A stretch of 56,475 bases of DNA from Chromera velia (taxonomy: Eukaryota > Sar > Chromeraceae). The translations under genes were made by a program, and so were the position numbers. Positions 1 through 11,499 of this stretch are shown here, piece by piece (the first letter of the stretch is position 1; every line of letters starts with the position of its first letter). The notes beneath the pieces are model-generated. The model worked only from the letters and a program-made list of their open reading frames with translations. It searched no databases and was not told the origin of the DNA. Location of the stretch: NCBI GenBank assembly GCA_018398765.1, contig JAHBMJ010000111.1, positions 1 to 56,475 on the forward strand. The letters run 5' to 3'.

Positions 1-208
1 CCCTGTGCCCATTCCCCCCCCCCCACCCGAAGACAGACCGGGACCCCCCCCTCCCCCCGCGACCCCAGTGCTCCCAATACCCCCGAGGCCCGAACTTCCA
101 ACCCCTGAGGTTCCAACACCCCCCATCCCCCCGCTCCCAAACCTAAGCCCAGCTGATGACCCCCCCCCCCCCCCTGAATGACTCCCACGTGCCCCCCCCC
201 CTCCCGAA
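1..208. other. C-rich non-coding flank
   Basis: This stretch is dominated by C homopolymer runs and CCCCC-rich low complexity. It lies just beyond the stop codon of the minus-strand BTB-SPRY gene, so it is probably its 3' untranslated or flanking DNA. I see no coding signal in it. Confidence 0.5.
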
Positions 209-3200
209 TTATCTTGACTGAACGATCCACCCTGTGCGAAGTGATCGAAAAAATTGTCCAACATCCCAGTTGCCGCATTCCCGATCCCGGGGTCGAACCC
301 CCCCTCCCCCTCCACCCCCGCCCTGTCCCACCGTCTCTGTGTCTCCCCCCCTCTCCCGCTGTTCCCGCTGAGGAGGGAGGATGGTCGTCTCCTGTTGCCA
401 TCTGAGAGGCGGCATCTCTATTTTCTCAAACTCCACCCTCTGACCTACAGACACAATACCAATCAACAGGTGGTATCTGCCTTGGGGAATCCGATCGAAC
501 CCCAACACAAACGGCGCCTCACCCTTCTTTACCCACAAACGGCCATACGATCCTCTAGCCACACTCCCCCCCCTGCCTCCTCTCTGGGTTCCTGAACTCC
601 CCTCTCCTGCTGTAGGTGCATTGCCGTTCTTAGAGGAAGCGGAGGGCTTTTCTCTTTCACTCGAATCCTCCCTCTCCCTCTCTCTCTTCATCGCTGCAGG
701 AGCCGAAGCAGAGGCAGAGGCAGCACCGTTCGAAGACACTCCCGGAGGAGCACCAGCAGACGAGGACGCACAGTTGTCTCCCTCAACAACCCCCCCCGTC
801 TCCCCATCATCCTCTTCATCCTCATCACACCCCGAGGAGGCTGCCGGGGGCATTTCAAAGCACAACACCACGCGGTCGTCCGGGCCCGTGACCCGCTCCA
901 GATTCGCAACTGCAGTCGGGGTCCCTCCGTTGAAGAGACGGCCTGCATGCATGCAATGAAACGAAATAGTCAGTCAACGTAGATAGACACTCATAGAAAC
1001 AAACACTCTAGCTGGAACGGGCTCTCATTCTCACGTGCCCGGTTCACAGACACCTTGTGGATACTGAAGGATACAGAAACAATGTGCAGGCATGGTGCAG
1101 CAGAATATTGAATTCACAGGTCAGTTGAATGGACATGAGGGAGAAGAGGAAGAGGCATCAAACAGTTTGTATCTTCACGCATGACCTCGCATCTTCAATA
1201 GAGTCATTTACCGACCTGTCTCGGTGTAATAAACGAACGCCGCACTGCTTCTGTAGGCGTCCCCAAGTCCACACCCTTCTTCAGCAACACCGAGGATGAT
1301 CCTGCCAGAGTAAGCAACACCAAAGGACGGAAAACGAAAACGCCAAAAGTGCTTACAACCGCCGTACGGGACCTCCCTGCCTGAGGGGGGAGACGGCGCT
1401 CTGCGGGACCTCTCCCCCCCCCGCCATGCCAAAGGAGATGGGGCCCGCGAGCCCGGGGCCCGTGGTGGGCCCGTAGACTGTGCCGGGGCCCCGTCCCCCC
1501 CCGTCTCCTCATTTCGCCCATCCCCTCCCTCCACATCCCCCCTCTGCAGGTGCGACGGAGATCTGGGAGACGGGTTCATCATCGGTGTGTCTGGACGTGA
1601 AGGTTCCTGTTGGGATGGGGTGCGTCCCCCTCCCCTGTCTGAGTTGGGGGAAGACGGGTTCAGAGTCCATGCGAGCAGGGACGCATATTCGGTCTTCGTG
1701 TCGCTTTGTGTGCTCTGCAGAATCGATTAGCCAGAGGGAGAGAGCGCGAGAGAGAGTCAGTGGGGCCCTTCATTGATTGATTAATTGATTGACATTTGAC
1801 TCCTACCCACAAGGGAAAAATGCACGGAAAAATAGGGTGCACTTGTGTGTTGCTTTTGTACCACACTGTCCTACAGGAAAAAGAGAACTGGAAAAAATGG
1901 AAGGACTCAGTCAAAAGAAGCTCGACTGCCTTTTAGACCAACCGACAGACAGACACAGAGACCGACGGACCCTCTTGACCAGATACCCCGAGGTCCGAAT
2001 GTAGATGCTCAGATCTGCGTGTCTAAGTGAGGGTGGAAAGAGGTTGTTCAGGAGCAGAGAGGGGGAGGCGAAGACCTTCAGTTGAAGGGAGCGGATGATC
2101 GCCTCGGGAAGAGTCGACAGGGCCCCCGAAGACAAATATTCCAGGAGATGCTCTGCAGAGAGATACAGAAAAACATGCACCAGAGGCTTGTAGAAGCAGA
2201 CATAGACAGATAAAGACAGCCAGTCAGTCAGGTACTCAGGGGAGATCCTTTGCAACCACCCGGTCACTCATTCATGCAGGGAAGAGAAGAGACTCGGTCA
2301 GGTAAGTAGGTAGGCAACCAGGGAGGCCACTTGCTCTTTTGTTTTCTTCTTAATTGCTTTCATTCAACGAACGTCTGCCGAGTAGACATGAGAAGGAGCC
2401 GAGGCCATGTAGAGAGCTGGAGGCGAAGGCAGTTACGCACTTGTGCTTTTCGACCGTCAATGGTTGTGTCAGTGAGTCAGTCGCATAGTCACCCGCGCAT
2501 GCATACAGGCAGGCAGGCAGGCAGACTGACCCTGTATGTGGCTGTGTATGATTGTTTGGATCTCGGGGGGGGCGATGTGGTAGAGTTGGAGGAAGAAGTG
2601 GAAGGTGTCTCTGGAGAGGAACCTGTGGGTGACCCCTGTCAGATACTCCAGCAGCTCTCTGCTCTCATAGTAACACGCCAGGCGGAGCAGCTCCCCGAAA
2701 TTGCTGGCGTCCACAGCTGCGAACGATCAACAATTCATGCATTCAATAGTCAGTGGTGACTGCATGGATGCTGCACTTGGTCTCTCGTAACGAGACGGTT
2801 GGTGAGGAGAAAAAACAGGCGCAAGGCAGAGGTAGGGTCGTCCCCAGTCATTGAGATTCAACAGATTCTTCTTGTGTCAGCCAGTATTTGCGTCCGTCCA
2901 GCATTCAAACGAAGAGCCTGAGGGGTGGACAAGAAGCAAACGGACTCTTTCTGACTCCCCTACTTATGATGTGACAGACTGACTCACTGAATGATCACTG
3001 ACTGACTGACTGACTGACAAGTTTCACATCCATAGAAGAACCCAATGAAGTTCTTGAAGTGCAAGTACTCTGCATCCCGTATCTGGATGGACCTCACGCC
3101 GGCCTGAGACTCCGCATACCCCCCATAGAACATCGCCTGCAGGCAAATTAACCAACCGACAGTCAAGCAACAGGTGGGAACAAGAAAAGAGACTGTCACT

Positions 3201-3464
3201 GCTTTGGAAGGAGGAAAGCAAGTCGCAGAAGCCTAGCAGTCTGGCACACTCACGTACCCTGAACACAGGCGACCCCGCAGCCAGAATGCATTTGTGTGCG
3301 TACAGACTGCACACGCTCCCCTCGAATGAAAGTTCAACGTCATGCGTCTCCGGATCATCAAACAGATGACACACAGGATTCCTGCACCTTGCCACAGTCT
3401 GCTGCTCAGAGAGGCCTGTGGTCTCCGCACCCGGAGACGTCGCAGCTCGCTGATCGTGCAGCAT
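209..3464 (-). CDS. BTB/POZ-BACK-SPRY domain protein
   Basis: Seven exons join in one unbroken phase to 588 aa: 3258-3464, 3019-3136, 2531-2716, 1987-2152, 1807-1870, 1216-1714 and 209-942. Residues about 38-110 form a BTB/POZ domain; the core reads HDVELSFEGSV then YAHKCILAAGSPVFR, the usual 'AHK-LAA-SPVF' signature. Residues 110-225 are helical and BACK-like. The C-terminal half resembles a SPRY/B30.2 domain: HFWRFRF, IILGVAEEG, YYTETGRLFNGG, and near the end GRLWVKKGEAPFVLGF and a VGQRVEF strand. Two long low-complexity Ser/Pro/Glu/Gly linkers (exon 6 and exon 7) interrupt the SPRY fold. BTB-SPRY proteins of other eukaryotes are often Cullin-3 substrate adaptors in ubiquitination; that role here is inferred. 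The start is the first ATG of the BTB exon. Exon 5 (64 nt) is the least certain; it is needed to keep the phase. Confidence 0.8.
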
Positions 3465-4343
3465 TGGGACTTCAGACTACAGAGAAAGTTCTTAACCTCT
3501 CAAAGGATCTGCATCGACAGAAAAACAGATCGGCGGACCGTGTCCCACTTTGATTCACACCCTGAGGGAAAAAAGATGATCCCTGCGAGGTCCTGAGACA
3601 GACATGAGGCCGTGGAGTCGAAGGAAGGTGAAGTTCTGCAGCCGCGAAGGGATCGACTTTCGAGATCGTTCGAGCAAGGAAAGCTGCAATAAGCTGCATG
3701 ATGCTGCCTGGAAGGTCTCGAATTTTCCCTCCATGTGCTTGCATGTGCATGCATGTGCCCCATATGTGCCCCACATGCAAACACAATTTTGACGGTAGAC
3801 TATTTTGACTGTCGGACTTGCGCACGCGGACTTCCTGCTCAACTTTACGGGGCCAATTCATGCACCTCTTAGACACATATCATCGCCACGTATCACAAAC
3901 AGAATTAATTTAGTATCTCTCTGGTCCTTTGTCGAACCAGTATGCATCTTGCCTAGGCATAGGTCCTGTCCGTCTATTACGGCCAATCTGTTGCAAGCGC
4001 AAGCCCCTCGGACTAGGCCGCCGCGCCTAGCTTATACTACTCCACGATGGATAAAAATTAATACCTTTCATTCTCCGTGTGTTCACGTATGTAGGGCCTG
4101 TACGAGGTACCACTATGAGGCTGGCGGGGCACTTATCTGCTTGACGGGCTGCTCGCACGGAGTATAGGTGTGGGATTGATGAGTGCGTGCGTCTGTGTAC
4201 TGATCGATACTTACAGTGAAGCATGCGTTCTGTTTGAAGCCATTGAAAGGGCATGATGATGGACTTAGCAGTATGACCATTGATTGTCAAACCTTCTATC
4301 TAGTGAACTCCCTCAAGACCAGTCTGTATGTTGAGCCTCTGTC
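3465..4343. promoter_or_regulatory. Upstream region of the BTB-SPRY gene
   Basis: No gene is seen here. The part near the BTB-SPRY start is its likely promoter. At 3730-3780 there is a cluster of GCATG elements with one perfect TGCATGCA palindrome (3746-3753). The rest has no recognisable feature apart from small CTAG-containing hairpins, for example around 4013-4031. Confidence 0.35.
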
Positions 4344-5542
4344 ATCTAGCCACCACACTGCTAAGAAGCCATTGTAATAGATTGAGCCCTGTACACCCTA
4401 GCGTACATCTTTAACACGCGTAGTCAACTCTGCCTATCTATGGATGAGCATTGTGGTCTTCCTTTTCCCTTCCCCAACTTCTTCAATAAGTTCCTTAGCC
4501 AGTTAAAAAAATTTGTTAAACTTTCTCTTCAACATTTCTTTATTAAACTTTTTCTTTACATCCATAAATTCTTTTGCACGCTTAGCGGCTTTTAGCTCTT
4601 TTGTCATGTTTCTTCAATTTGATGTTGTCAGGTTCTTCTCTCCGTTTGTGTCTTTTCTATTTCTTAAACATCAACATGGTCTTTCTCTTTCTTTCAATTC
4701 TCTTGCCAGCGCCCCTGCTAGTTCCCCCCCCTCCTTTACTCTTTCTTCTCTATAAGGCCTACATAGGCCGAAAACTCCCTCCCAAGCAGCATCTCCGTAA
4801 CCTGCGTACCGCGTGCACCGCGGCTTGCCTGAATAGATACCAAGATTGTAGACGCTGCTGCTTTCTAAACCGCTACTGACAACGTTTTCTACCACTTGTC
4901 AGCAATTTTCTGATATGCTGATACATCATTCATCTCCCCCAACCTTTCTGTAGCCTGTCTCACCATCTCTTTCATGAATCTCACTGTCTCCCCCCCAGGC
5001 CTAAGGCTTTCGTAGGTCTCAAAAACTATGCAAAGGGATAAAACGAATGCCCACTGCTCTGCAGGCATCATCATAGTAGATATGCTTCTTCCCCCCCTTC
5101 TCCTTAGCTGCAGCCTCTGCTTTTTTGACGTTTCCATGCAAGCGAGTTGCATCCTAGATCGGGTGAATCATAGCTACATCCCCTAGATTCTGAACAGAGT
5201 CCCCATTTGGCAAAGTTGCGAACAAGTCTGGTCATTTGTCGCGTTCCTCGGCCAACGATTCTGTCAAATCGAGCCCCAATGATCCCATCGTTGTCTTCCC
5301 CTCAACCGTACAGTACCTTACCCCCGTTAACAGCTCAAAAAAGGCTGCCCCAACCTTTTGGTACCTTCTGTACGGACCTCCTCCCGTTAGACAGTTTCCC
5401 CCATGAACACCCTCCAAGTCCCCCCTCTGTCCCAGCTATAGACTGGTTATCGTACCAGCTCTGGGATATAAAAGCCTAGCCGCACGCGCATGGCTGTATG
5501 AAAAAGTGGTGAGAAGATCTTATGGTTGGTGTCAAAGAGAAT
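4344..5542 (-). mobile_element. 5'-truncated copy of the RT/endonuclease retroelement
   Basis: This unit of about 1.2 kb is a near-identical second copy of 5559-6745 (offset 1203 bp over most of its length, 1215 bp at the low-coordinate end because of a 12-bp indel near 4401). It carries only the 3' part of the element: the endonuclease-like region (4889-5260) and downstream sequence. Both copies share the same in-frame TAG in the DVAMIHPI-DATRL stretch and the same frameshift just before FETY, so the inactivating lesions are older than the duplication. The copies end at the same 3' position, as expected for a 5'-truncated non-LTR insertion; a local tandem duplication would look similar. No poly-A tail is visible. 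Confidence 0.75.
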
Positions 5543-6091
5543 CATGATTCCCTTTGCTATCTAGCCACCACACTGCTAAGAAGCCATTGTAATAGATTAA
5601 GCCTCGTATACCTTTAACATGCGTAGTCAACTCTGCCTATCTATGGATGAGCGTTGTGGTCTTCCTTTTCCCTTCCCCAACTTCTTCAATAAGTTCCTTA
5701 GCCAGTTAAAAAAATTTGTTAAACTTTCTCCTCAACATTTCTTTATTAAACTTTTTCTTTATATCCATAAATTTTTTTGCACGCTTAGCGGCTTTTAGCT
5801 CTTTTGTTACGTTTCTTCAATTTGATGTTGTCAGGTTCTTCTCTCTGTTTGTGTCTTTTCTATTTCTTAAACATCAACATGGTCTTTCTCTTTCTTTCAA
5901 TTCTCTTGCCAGCGCCCCTGCTAGTTCCCCCCCCTCCTTTACTCTTTCTTCTCTATAAGGCCCACGTAGGCTGAAAACTCCCTCCCAAGCAGCATCTCCA
6001 TAACCTGTGTACCGCGTGCACTGCGGCTTGCCTGAACAGATACCAAGATTGTAGACGCTGCTACTTTCTAAACTGCTACTGACAACGTTTT

Positions 6092-6420
6092 CTACCACTT
6101 GTCAGCAATTTTCTGATATGCTGATGCATCATTCATCTCCCCCAACCTTTCTGTAGCCTGTCTCACCATCTCTTTCACGAACTTCACTGTCTCCCCCCCA
6201 GGCCTAAGGCTTTCGTAGGTCTCAAAAACTATGCAAAGGGATAAAACGAATGCCCACTGCTCTGCAGGCATCATCGTAGTGGGTATGCTTCTTCCCCCCC
6301 TTCTCCTTAGCTGCAGCCTCTGCTTTCTTGACGTTTCTGTGCAAGCGAGTTGCATCCTAGATCGGGTGGATCATAGCCACATCCCCTAGATTCTGAACAG
6401 AGTCCCCATTTGGCAAAGTT
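6092..6420 (-). pseudogene. Probable PD-(D/E)XK-type endonuclease remnant of the retroelement
   Basis: Read in two frames, the segment gives GDVAMIHPI-stop-DATRLH, then a KKAEAAAKEK helix with a downstream Tyr-Tyr-Asp-Asp, then AVGIRFIPL and, after a frameshift, FETYESL and ETVKFVKEMV. A 'D-x-[TA]-I' strand, a Lys-rich 'KxxKY' helix and a 'GIxFIPLxFETYG' strand are the pattern of the restriction-like nuclease at the C-terminus of R2-like elements. The assignment rests on pattern memory only. The same region with the same lesions is at 4889-5215 in the truncated copy. Confidence 0.55.
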
Positions 6421-6997
6421 GCGAACAAGTCTGGTCATTTGTCGCGTTCCTCGGCCAACGATTCTGTCAAATCAAGCCCCAACAATCCCATCGTTGTCTT
6501 TCCCCCAACCGTACAGTACCTTACCCCCGTTAACAGCTCAAAAAAGGCTGCCCCAACCTTTTGGTACCTTCTGTACGGACCTCCTCCCGTTAGACAGTTT
6601 CCCCCATGAACACCCTCCAAGTCCCCCGTCTGTCCCAGCTATAGACTGGTTATCGTACCAGCTCTGGGATACAAAAGCCTAGCCGCACGCGCATGGCTGT
6701 ATAAAAAAGTGGTGAGAAGATCTTATGGTTGGTGTCAAAGGGAATGGCTCCAAGCCATGTTGAAGCTCCATTATCAGAGCAACTTCTCAAGCGAATCTGT
6801 CGCTTCTTGTCCAAGCTTGGAGGCGTCTCTAGCGTGGGACGGCTGCTGTTTGGCAGCTCTCCTAACAGTCGCTTTTTCGTCACTGCCTGCAGAGTATCAT
6901 AAAGCCTCCCTTACACCCCCTTTGCCCCTTTACCTCTTCCTAGACCTCTCCATACCTCTGTGCAATCTTTCTACGATGCTTTCAGCAACGACTGCTC

Positions 6998-7564
6998 TCA
7001 GACTGGCACTCCACTGACTGACAGTGCATTCTGATGATCGTTTTGCAGTCTGTAGAAAGCTTCTTGGGCTTTCTGAGACCACCCCTCCCTCGAAACTTTC
7101 TCCCACATCTCATCCAAGTTGTTCACATACCCTTGCACCAAAAGTCTCTTCAGTACGTCTGCTAAGCAGGATGCATAGTATCCTACCAGTGTACATGATT
7201 GCATGAGACTATACTTGTATATGCCCAGCCCCCCCTGCAACAATGGAAGGGATGCCTGCACTGTTTGGTGTAGGGTCCACTCGTTTTCAGCTATGCCGAG
7301 CCCTCGAGTGCACTTCTTCAAGAGCATGTCATCAGCCGCCTGCCACATCGATGTTAGAATTGCATCCGTCATCAAACGCAGAAAGAAACCCAGCTTAGGG
7401 AGAATACAAAACCAAAATAGAAGCCATCCTCCTTGAGGATCCTGATAGTTGGCTACTTTGGATGTCAACCCCACTGTTTTGTCTCTCACTTCTTCAAAAT
7501 GTTTTTTCTCGTACTCCCATTTCCCTATCGCTCCCCCTCCTAGCTTGAACCCGTCCTTTGACAA
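6998..7564 (-). pseudogene. Retroelement ORF fragment downstream of the RT palm
   Basis: This 188-codon open segment matches the region that normally follows the RT palm in non-LTR elements: a helix-rich stretch with LPKLGFFLRLMTDAI, the WTLHQTVQASLPLLQGGLGIY motif (typical 'LPL-x-GGLGI') and further Ala/Leu-rich helices. It is separated from the RT core by stops and a frameshift. It was part of the same polyprotein before decay. Confidence 0.7.
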
Positions 7565-7639
7565 TTCTAATGGTTACCCTGCAGGAAACGTCTCCAGACA
7601 CCTCTTTGTCTCCACCTATACTGGAGAGAATGCTAGGCT

Positions 7640-8149
7640 CTTGTCCTTGCCGAGATTCAGCTTGAGGTTAAATGAGTGAAACTCTTCCTCAGCCGCTGCC
7701 TATGCTCTACTCAACCCTCCTGAAGGGAAAATAAGGCCCACGTCATCCATAAAAGCACCAATGAAAATGTTCTTTGAGCGATGTTGCTCTCTCAATCTGT
7801 CGCTCAGCCTGTCCAGCACAGGCTTGGGGCCGATACAGAACAACGCGGGGCCCATCACATCTCCCTGCTGCACCCCTTCTTCCGAAAAAATTACCTTTGT
7901 CTCCCCCGTGTCCTTCTGAAAGAACGTTGGAGTAGGACTTCTATAGAAGTATATTAAAAAGGTGTAGATCTCCGGAAAGTATGTGTAAACCTCAACCATA
8001 ATCTGTTGCCGGTCCGCGGTGTTAAACGTATTCTGAGCATCTAGGTGAAGGAACACTGCTGATTTGTCAAGCTGGAGGGCTGTCCGCACCGTGTGATACA
8101 GTCTTACACACCCGTCCGCTGTGCGCACAGCATACTGTCTCACTTCCAC
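7640..8149 (-). pseudogene. Reverse transcriptase domain (broken)
   Basis: This is the palm of a reverse transcriptase. Motif A is FLHLDAQNTFNTADRQQI with its Asp. Motif B is EEGVQQGDVMGPALF, the family's GxxQGD-x(2)-GP. Motif C is FMDDVGLIF, matching the xxDD box. After a stop near 7700 the expected motif D follows as LKLNLGKDKSLAF (about 7640-7680). The N-terminal fingers are not intact upstream of 8149. It belongs to the retroelement spanning 5559-9120. Confidence 0.85.
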
Positions 8150-9033
8150 GACTTAGTACTTCTCTATTTGCTCCCTTTTTTTAAGGAGAACCGCCCTCAT
8201 GATCCATCTTCGTACCGCGTCTCCCACCGTGATAGCCTAAGGCCGTATCTTCAAACCATCTGCATTTTTGCAGAGTGCAAAACACCGCCCGCACGCTAAC
8301 AGATCCAGTACCTCTGGTGGGGCTTTGCCAGCCACCAGATCTTGCCCCATTGAGAGAACTGCAGCTTAGCGCCCCCTTGCTGCTGTTCCATCTGGAGAAA
8401 GAAGGAAACTCAAGTGCTCGTACCTCTATTCCGTCACCCCCTGTGCCGATCCTTTTGGTATTATGCGTACTGGCAGTGCTTTTAAAAAGCTCTCTGCTGC
8501 GACTTCCAATGGTGGCATTGTATAACCATGCCGTCGCACTTAAAATGGGGTTGCTCTAGATGGATGCATGTCCTTTAACTTTCGGTACGTCTCTTCATCC
8601 GCCTTGGCTACCCCAAATAACGAAAGACGTGCAGCTGCTTTTGACAGTGCTCTCTACTAAATAAGGGCCTCGACTGCTGCCTCTTTCAGCTCCAACTCTC
8701 TCTTAGCAGCTGCTTTCCCCCCCCTCCGGGACCTGTTCGTTGCCTTTTCTCTTCTTTTCTTTCCTTGGAAAACAACGTCTGCTCTCAAGTCTGTAACAAG
8801 CTCTTCAAACTGACCTTTCTAGAAAGTGCTGATCCTTCTTGCCGTTTGTTTATCTGAATATGCCCCCCCCCTTTCCGCTTTCCTCCAAAACAGACTGCGA
8901 AAGTAGATCACGGCTTTCCAAGCTCTCTCTGCTGTGCGTCTATCGGTTGAACGGGTCATTTTAATCAGTTTTGAGAACATCTGCGCCCATCGTAATCGAA
9001 ATTTCCCCGGAAGCACCTTCTCTATAGGAATTC

Positions 9034-9110
9034 TGAGATGTGTGTATGTATATGTGTATGTATATGTGTCTGTGTATGTATGTATGCGCGTGCGCGCGCG
9101 CGCGTCTGCA
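9034..9110. repeat. (TATGTG)n and alternating GC microsatellite
   Basis: About 50 bp of TGTATG/TATGTG repeats run into a GTGCGCGCGCGCG tract. It lies at the 5' edge of the recognisable retroelement and gives false Thr/Tyr-rich ORFs. Confidence 0.9.
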
Positions 9111-9398
9111 TTTTTCCTTTCTCCTTCAGGACCATGAAAAAGGTTTACGTCGCCCCGGTCTATGGAAGGCCCCCGCTCATGGGAAGACAAAAGGTACTTT
9201 TACTAAATGTTGCAAGATTTGCGTCTTGTTTCTTTAAGTCTTTAAGCTCTCCTTTCCTTCATTTTAAGAGAAAAACAAAAGAGTTTCGGCAAGAGATTAG
9301 GGCACATGTCCGTGAGTTTCCATTCTTTATTTTGTCCTTTTTCCAAGCCGGGTGAAGTTCAACATGATATGAACCGATATGAACAAGCGGGCATAAGC

Positions 9399-9548
9399 GG
9401 GCTTCCTTCCTTCCTTCCTTTTTTCCTTCCTTCCTTCCTTCCTTCCTTCCTTCTTTTCTGTTTCCATTCGTTTCTGCTTAAATTAAGTTTCCTTCTCTCC
9501 TTCCTCCCTTTCTTCCTTCTTTCCTTCCTTCCTGTCTTCCTCCCTTCC
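9399..9548. repeat. (CCTT)n pyrimidine tract
   Basis: About 150 bp of CCTT/CTTT repeats with interruptions. Plus-strand ORFs through it (Phe/Leu/Pro/Ser runs) are artefacts of the repeat. Confidence 0.9.
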
Positions 9549-9959
9549 CACGGTAAGACCTACAGTGATTGCACTCCCCCACTGTCTGTTGTTCGCTTGT
9601 TTTGCGAATAAATTTTTTGAAAGTGCCCCCGAACATGCGGTTTATCAGTGAAAGATTAGTTAAGTGTTTCATGGATGAAGATTGCTCGTCTTGTAGTAGC
9701 TCTTTGTTGACGCTTGCTGCCTTCTTTATCTTCTTTGCAGAGCGATGTTGATGCAGAAGTACGAGCTCGCTGCCCCTCTCTCGACGCTCACTCATCACAC
9801 TTCCCTCCTGGTGCCTCAAAAGCACCCGCTGGCTGCTCTGTGGTGCACTACCTACATTTTTGCTCTTATGTATGCGGACACCTGCCCAGTTCGTGAAGGA
9901 GCGAGCAATAATGATGCAGAAGTATGAGCCAGTGCCCAACAAGTTGGCAATAACATCAA

Positions 9960-10052
9960 GCTATCAATAAGAAGGATAAAAATAGTCAGCAAGGTGAGTC
10001 AGCATAGTCGTGGGAGTGTCTCTCAACTGTTCTTCTCTTTTGTTTCCTTTCA
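9960..10052 (+). repeat. Repeat A: 93-bp dispersed repeat with an intron-like core
   Basis: This piece recurs at 11254-11348 with roughly 85 percent identity by eye. From 9994 it reads GTGAGTCAGC ... CTTTTGTTTCCTTTCAG, which has a canonical donor, a polypyrimidine tract and an acceptor at a spacing of about 58 nt. It therefore looks like a short intron with flanking exon, duplicated. Confidence 0.7.
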
Positions 10053-11253
10053 GAAAGGCCGGGAGGGGTCATTTGCATATCTGTGGTTGGTTGAAGAAAA
10101 GAAAAAGGAGGTAGAACAGTTGGAAGAGAAAGGAACAAAGTTGCGGGAAGGGGAAGGAGTTGTGGGTATTCTTGAAAGTATTTCAGGGAGACAGAATATT
10201 AAGGCAATGTATGCCTTAAAGAAAGCTGCGAATCGATCGAGAAGACGGCATCTCTCTCTGCTCGTATGCCGAACTGGTTCGTATCTACCCTACGCGGGAT
10301 ACAAGACTTCTCTTTCAATTCTTTCATCGATCGGTCGACCGACCTTTCCATCTTTGATCTGCATGATTGTGTTACGGACTCTTTGGTGGCCTTCTTCTTC
10401 AGAGGGCGGTTGCTGCCTAGTATTTGTGACCTCCCTCAACCTAACAATTACTTAAAAGTTCAAGCCACATTTTTAGATAAGCTTGAAAGTCTACGCCGCA
10501 GGCACAGATCATTTATATTATCTTGAAAGCCAAAGCCACATTTCTGGGCGGTCTCTTAACCATCTACGCCACAGGCATGGACGGTCTTTTGAAAAACGAT
10601 GCTGCAGAGAGAGATCATCTTGATAATTATATTTTTTTAAGTGGCACTTAGATTTAGGGAGGTTGTATTTATCAATACGAATGGGCCTTTGTGAGACTCA
10701 AAACTGTCTACGAAAGGGAAGAGTCCAATTTCAGCTTTCTTACCTCTTTATTTTCTTTCTGTTTCATTTGTTTGTAGTACTTTTTACTTTTGAGGGAAGA
10801 GGAAGTAGAGAGGCAGGTAGGCAGGCAGCTGAAAGGGAAAGGTGCCACATTGGCGCTGCAAAAGAAGTGCCTATGTTTAATTTGGCAGGAAGGGAAAAGC
10901 GAGGCGATTAGCTCTTCAGGTAGACATGCACGGTAGAAGAAGCGTCAGTCATGCATGCAAAGGGATAGAAGGGCAGGTTTTGCAGGGAGAGAAGAGATCA
11001 ATGGAAGCTGGCATAAAGAGAATGAAGAGAAAAGAAGGGGGCGGGGAAATAAGGAAGTGAAGTAGGATGAAGACATAGTTTGAAACACACCCACCGTTTA
11101 GCACCTATGCGCTCACCACACAGCATTATCTGTGTTGATTGAGTACAGATCAGGACACTCAAAACATATCGACCACTGACTGGCCTCAGAGCGGGGATGG
11201 ATCTGAGAAGAGAAAGGAGACAAAGAAGAAACGGCCTTTGGAGGTGCATCTGC

Positions 11254-11348
11254 GCTGTCAACAAGAAGGACGGGGATAGTCAGCAAGCTGAGTCAGCATG
11301 GTCGCGGGAGTGTCTATCAACTGTTCTTCTCTTTTGTTTCCTTTCAGG
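11254..11348 (+). repeat. Repeat B: second copy of the intron-like repeat
   Basis: Second copy of the segment at 9960-10052. Here the donor dinucleotide is changed (CAAGCTGAGT instead of CAAGGTGAGT), while the polypyrimidine tract and TTTCAG acceptor are kept. No confident coding exon flanks it. Confidence 0.7.
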
Positions 11349-11499
11349 AAGTTTGTCTGCCGGCCTTGCGGCTGCCGCGGCCTCCACCGCGTGGCCCTCC
11401 GCGGTATGCGCTCAGCTAGGTGCTCAGCCGCCCTCTTTCTTGCAGAGCCGTCCGGGGACGTGCCTTTGCTTCATGCATAAGGTACATTAATTTTTGACA

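Larger units (their letters stand above)
5559..9120 (-). mobile_element. Decayed non-LTR-type retroelement with RT and probable endonuclease
   Basis: Reading on the minus strand, the order is an upstream helical region (about 9020-8819, with PGKFRLRWAQMFSKL), the reverse transcriptase core (8149-7640), a thumb/connection region (7564-6998), then a restriction-like endonuclease region (about 6420-6092) and the 3' end at 5559. Stops and frameshifts break the frame many times, so this copy is inactive. RT followed by a C-terminal restriction-like nuclease is the layout of early-branching non-LTR elements (R2/R4/CRE type); the clade is an inference. The 5' limit is unclear: a (TATGTG)n tract at 9037-9110 marks where recognisable coding sequence stops. 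Confidence 0.75.

Noticed and set aside
1310..1380. A short intron (GTAAGC...CTGGCAG on the minus strand) in the BTB-SPRY gene
   Set aside because: The ends look like splice sites, but reading through gives an open frame with SPRY-like strands (HFWRFRF), and splicing would break the phase.
9478..9942. A 154-codon minus-strand ORF next to the CCTT satellite
   Set aside because: Its C-terminus is the satellite, and the remainder shows no domain or splice partners.
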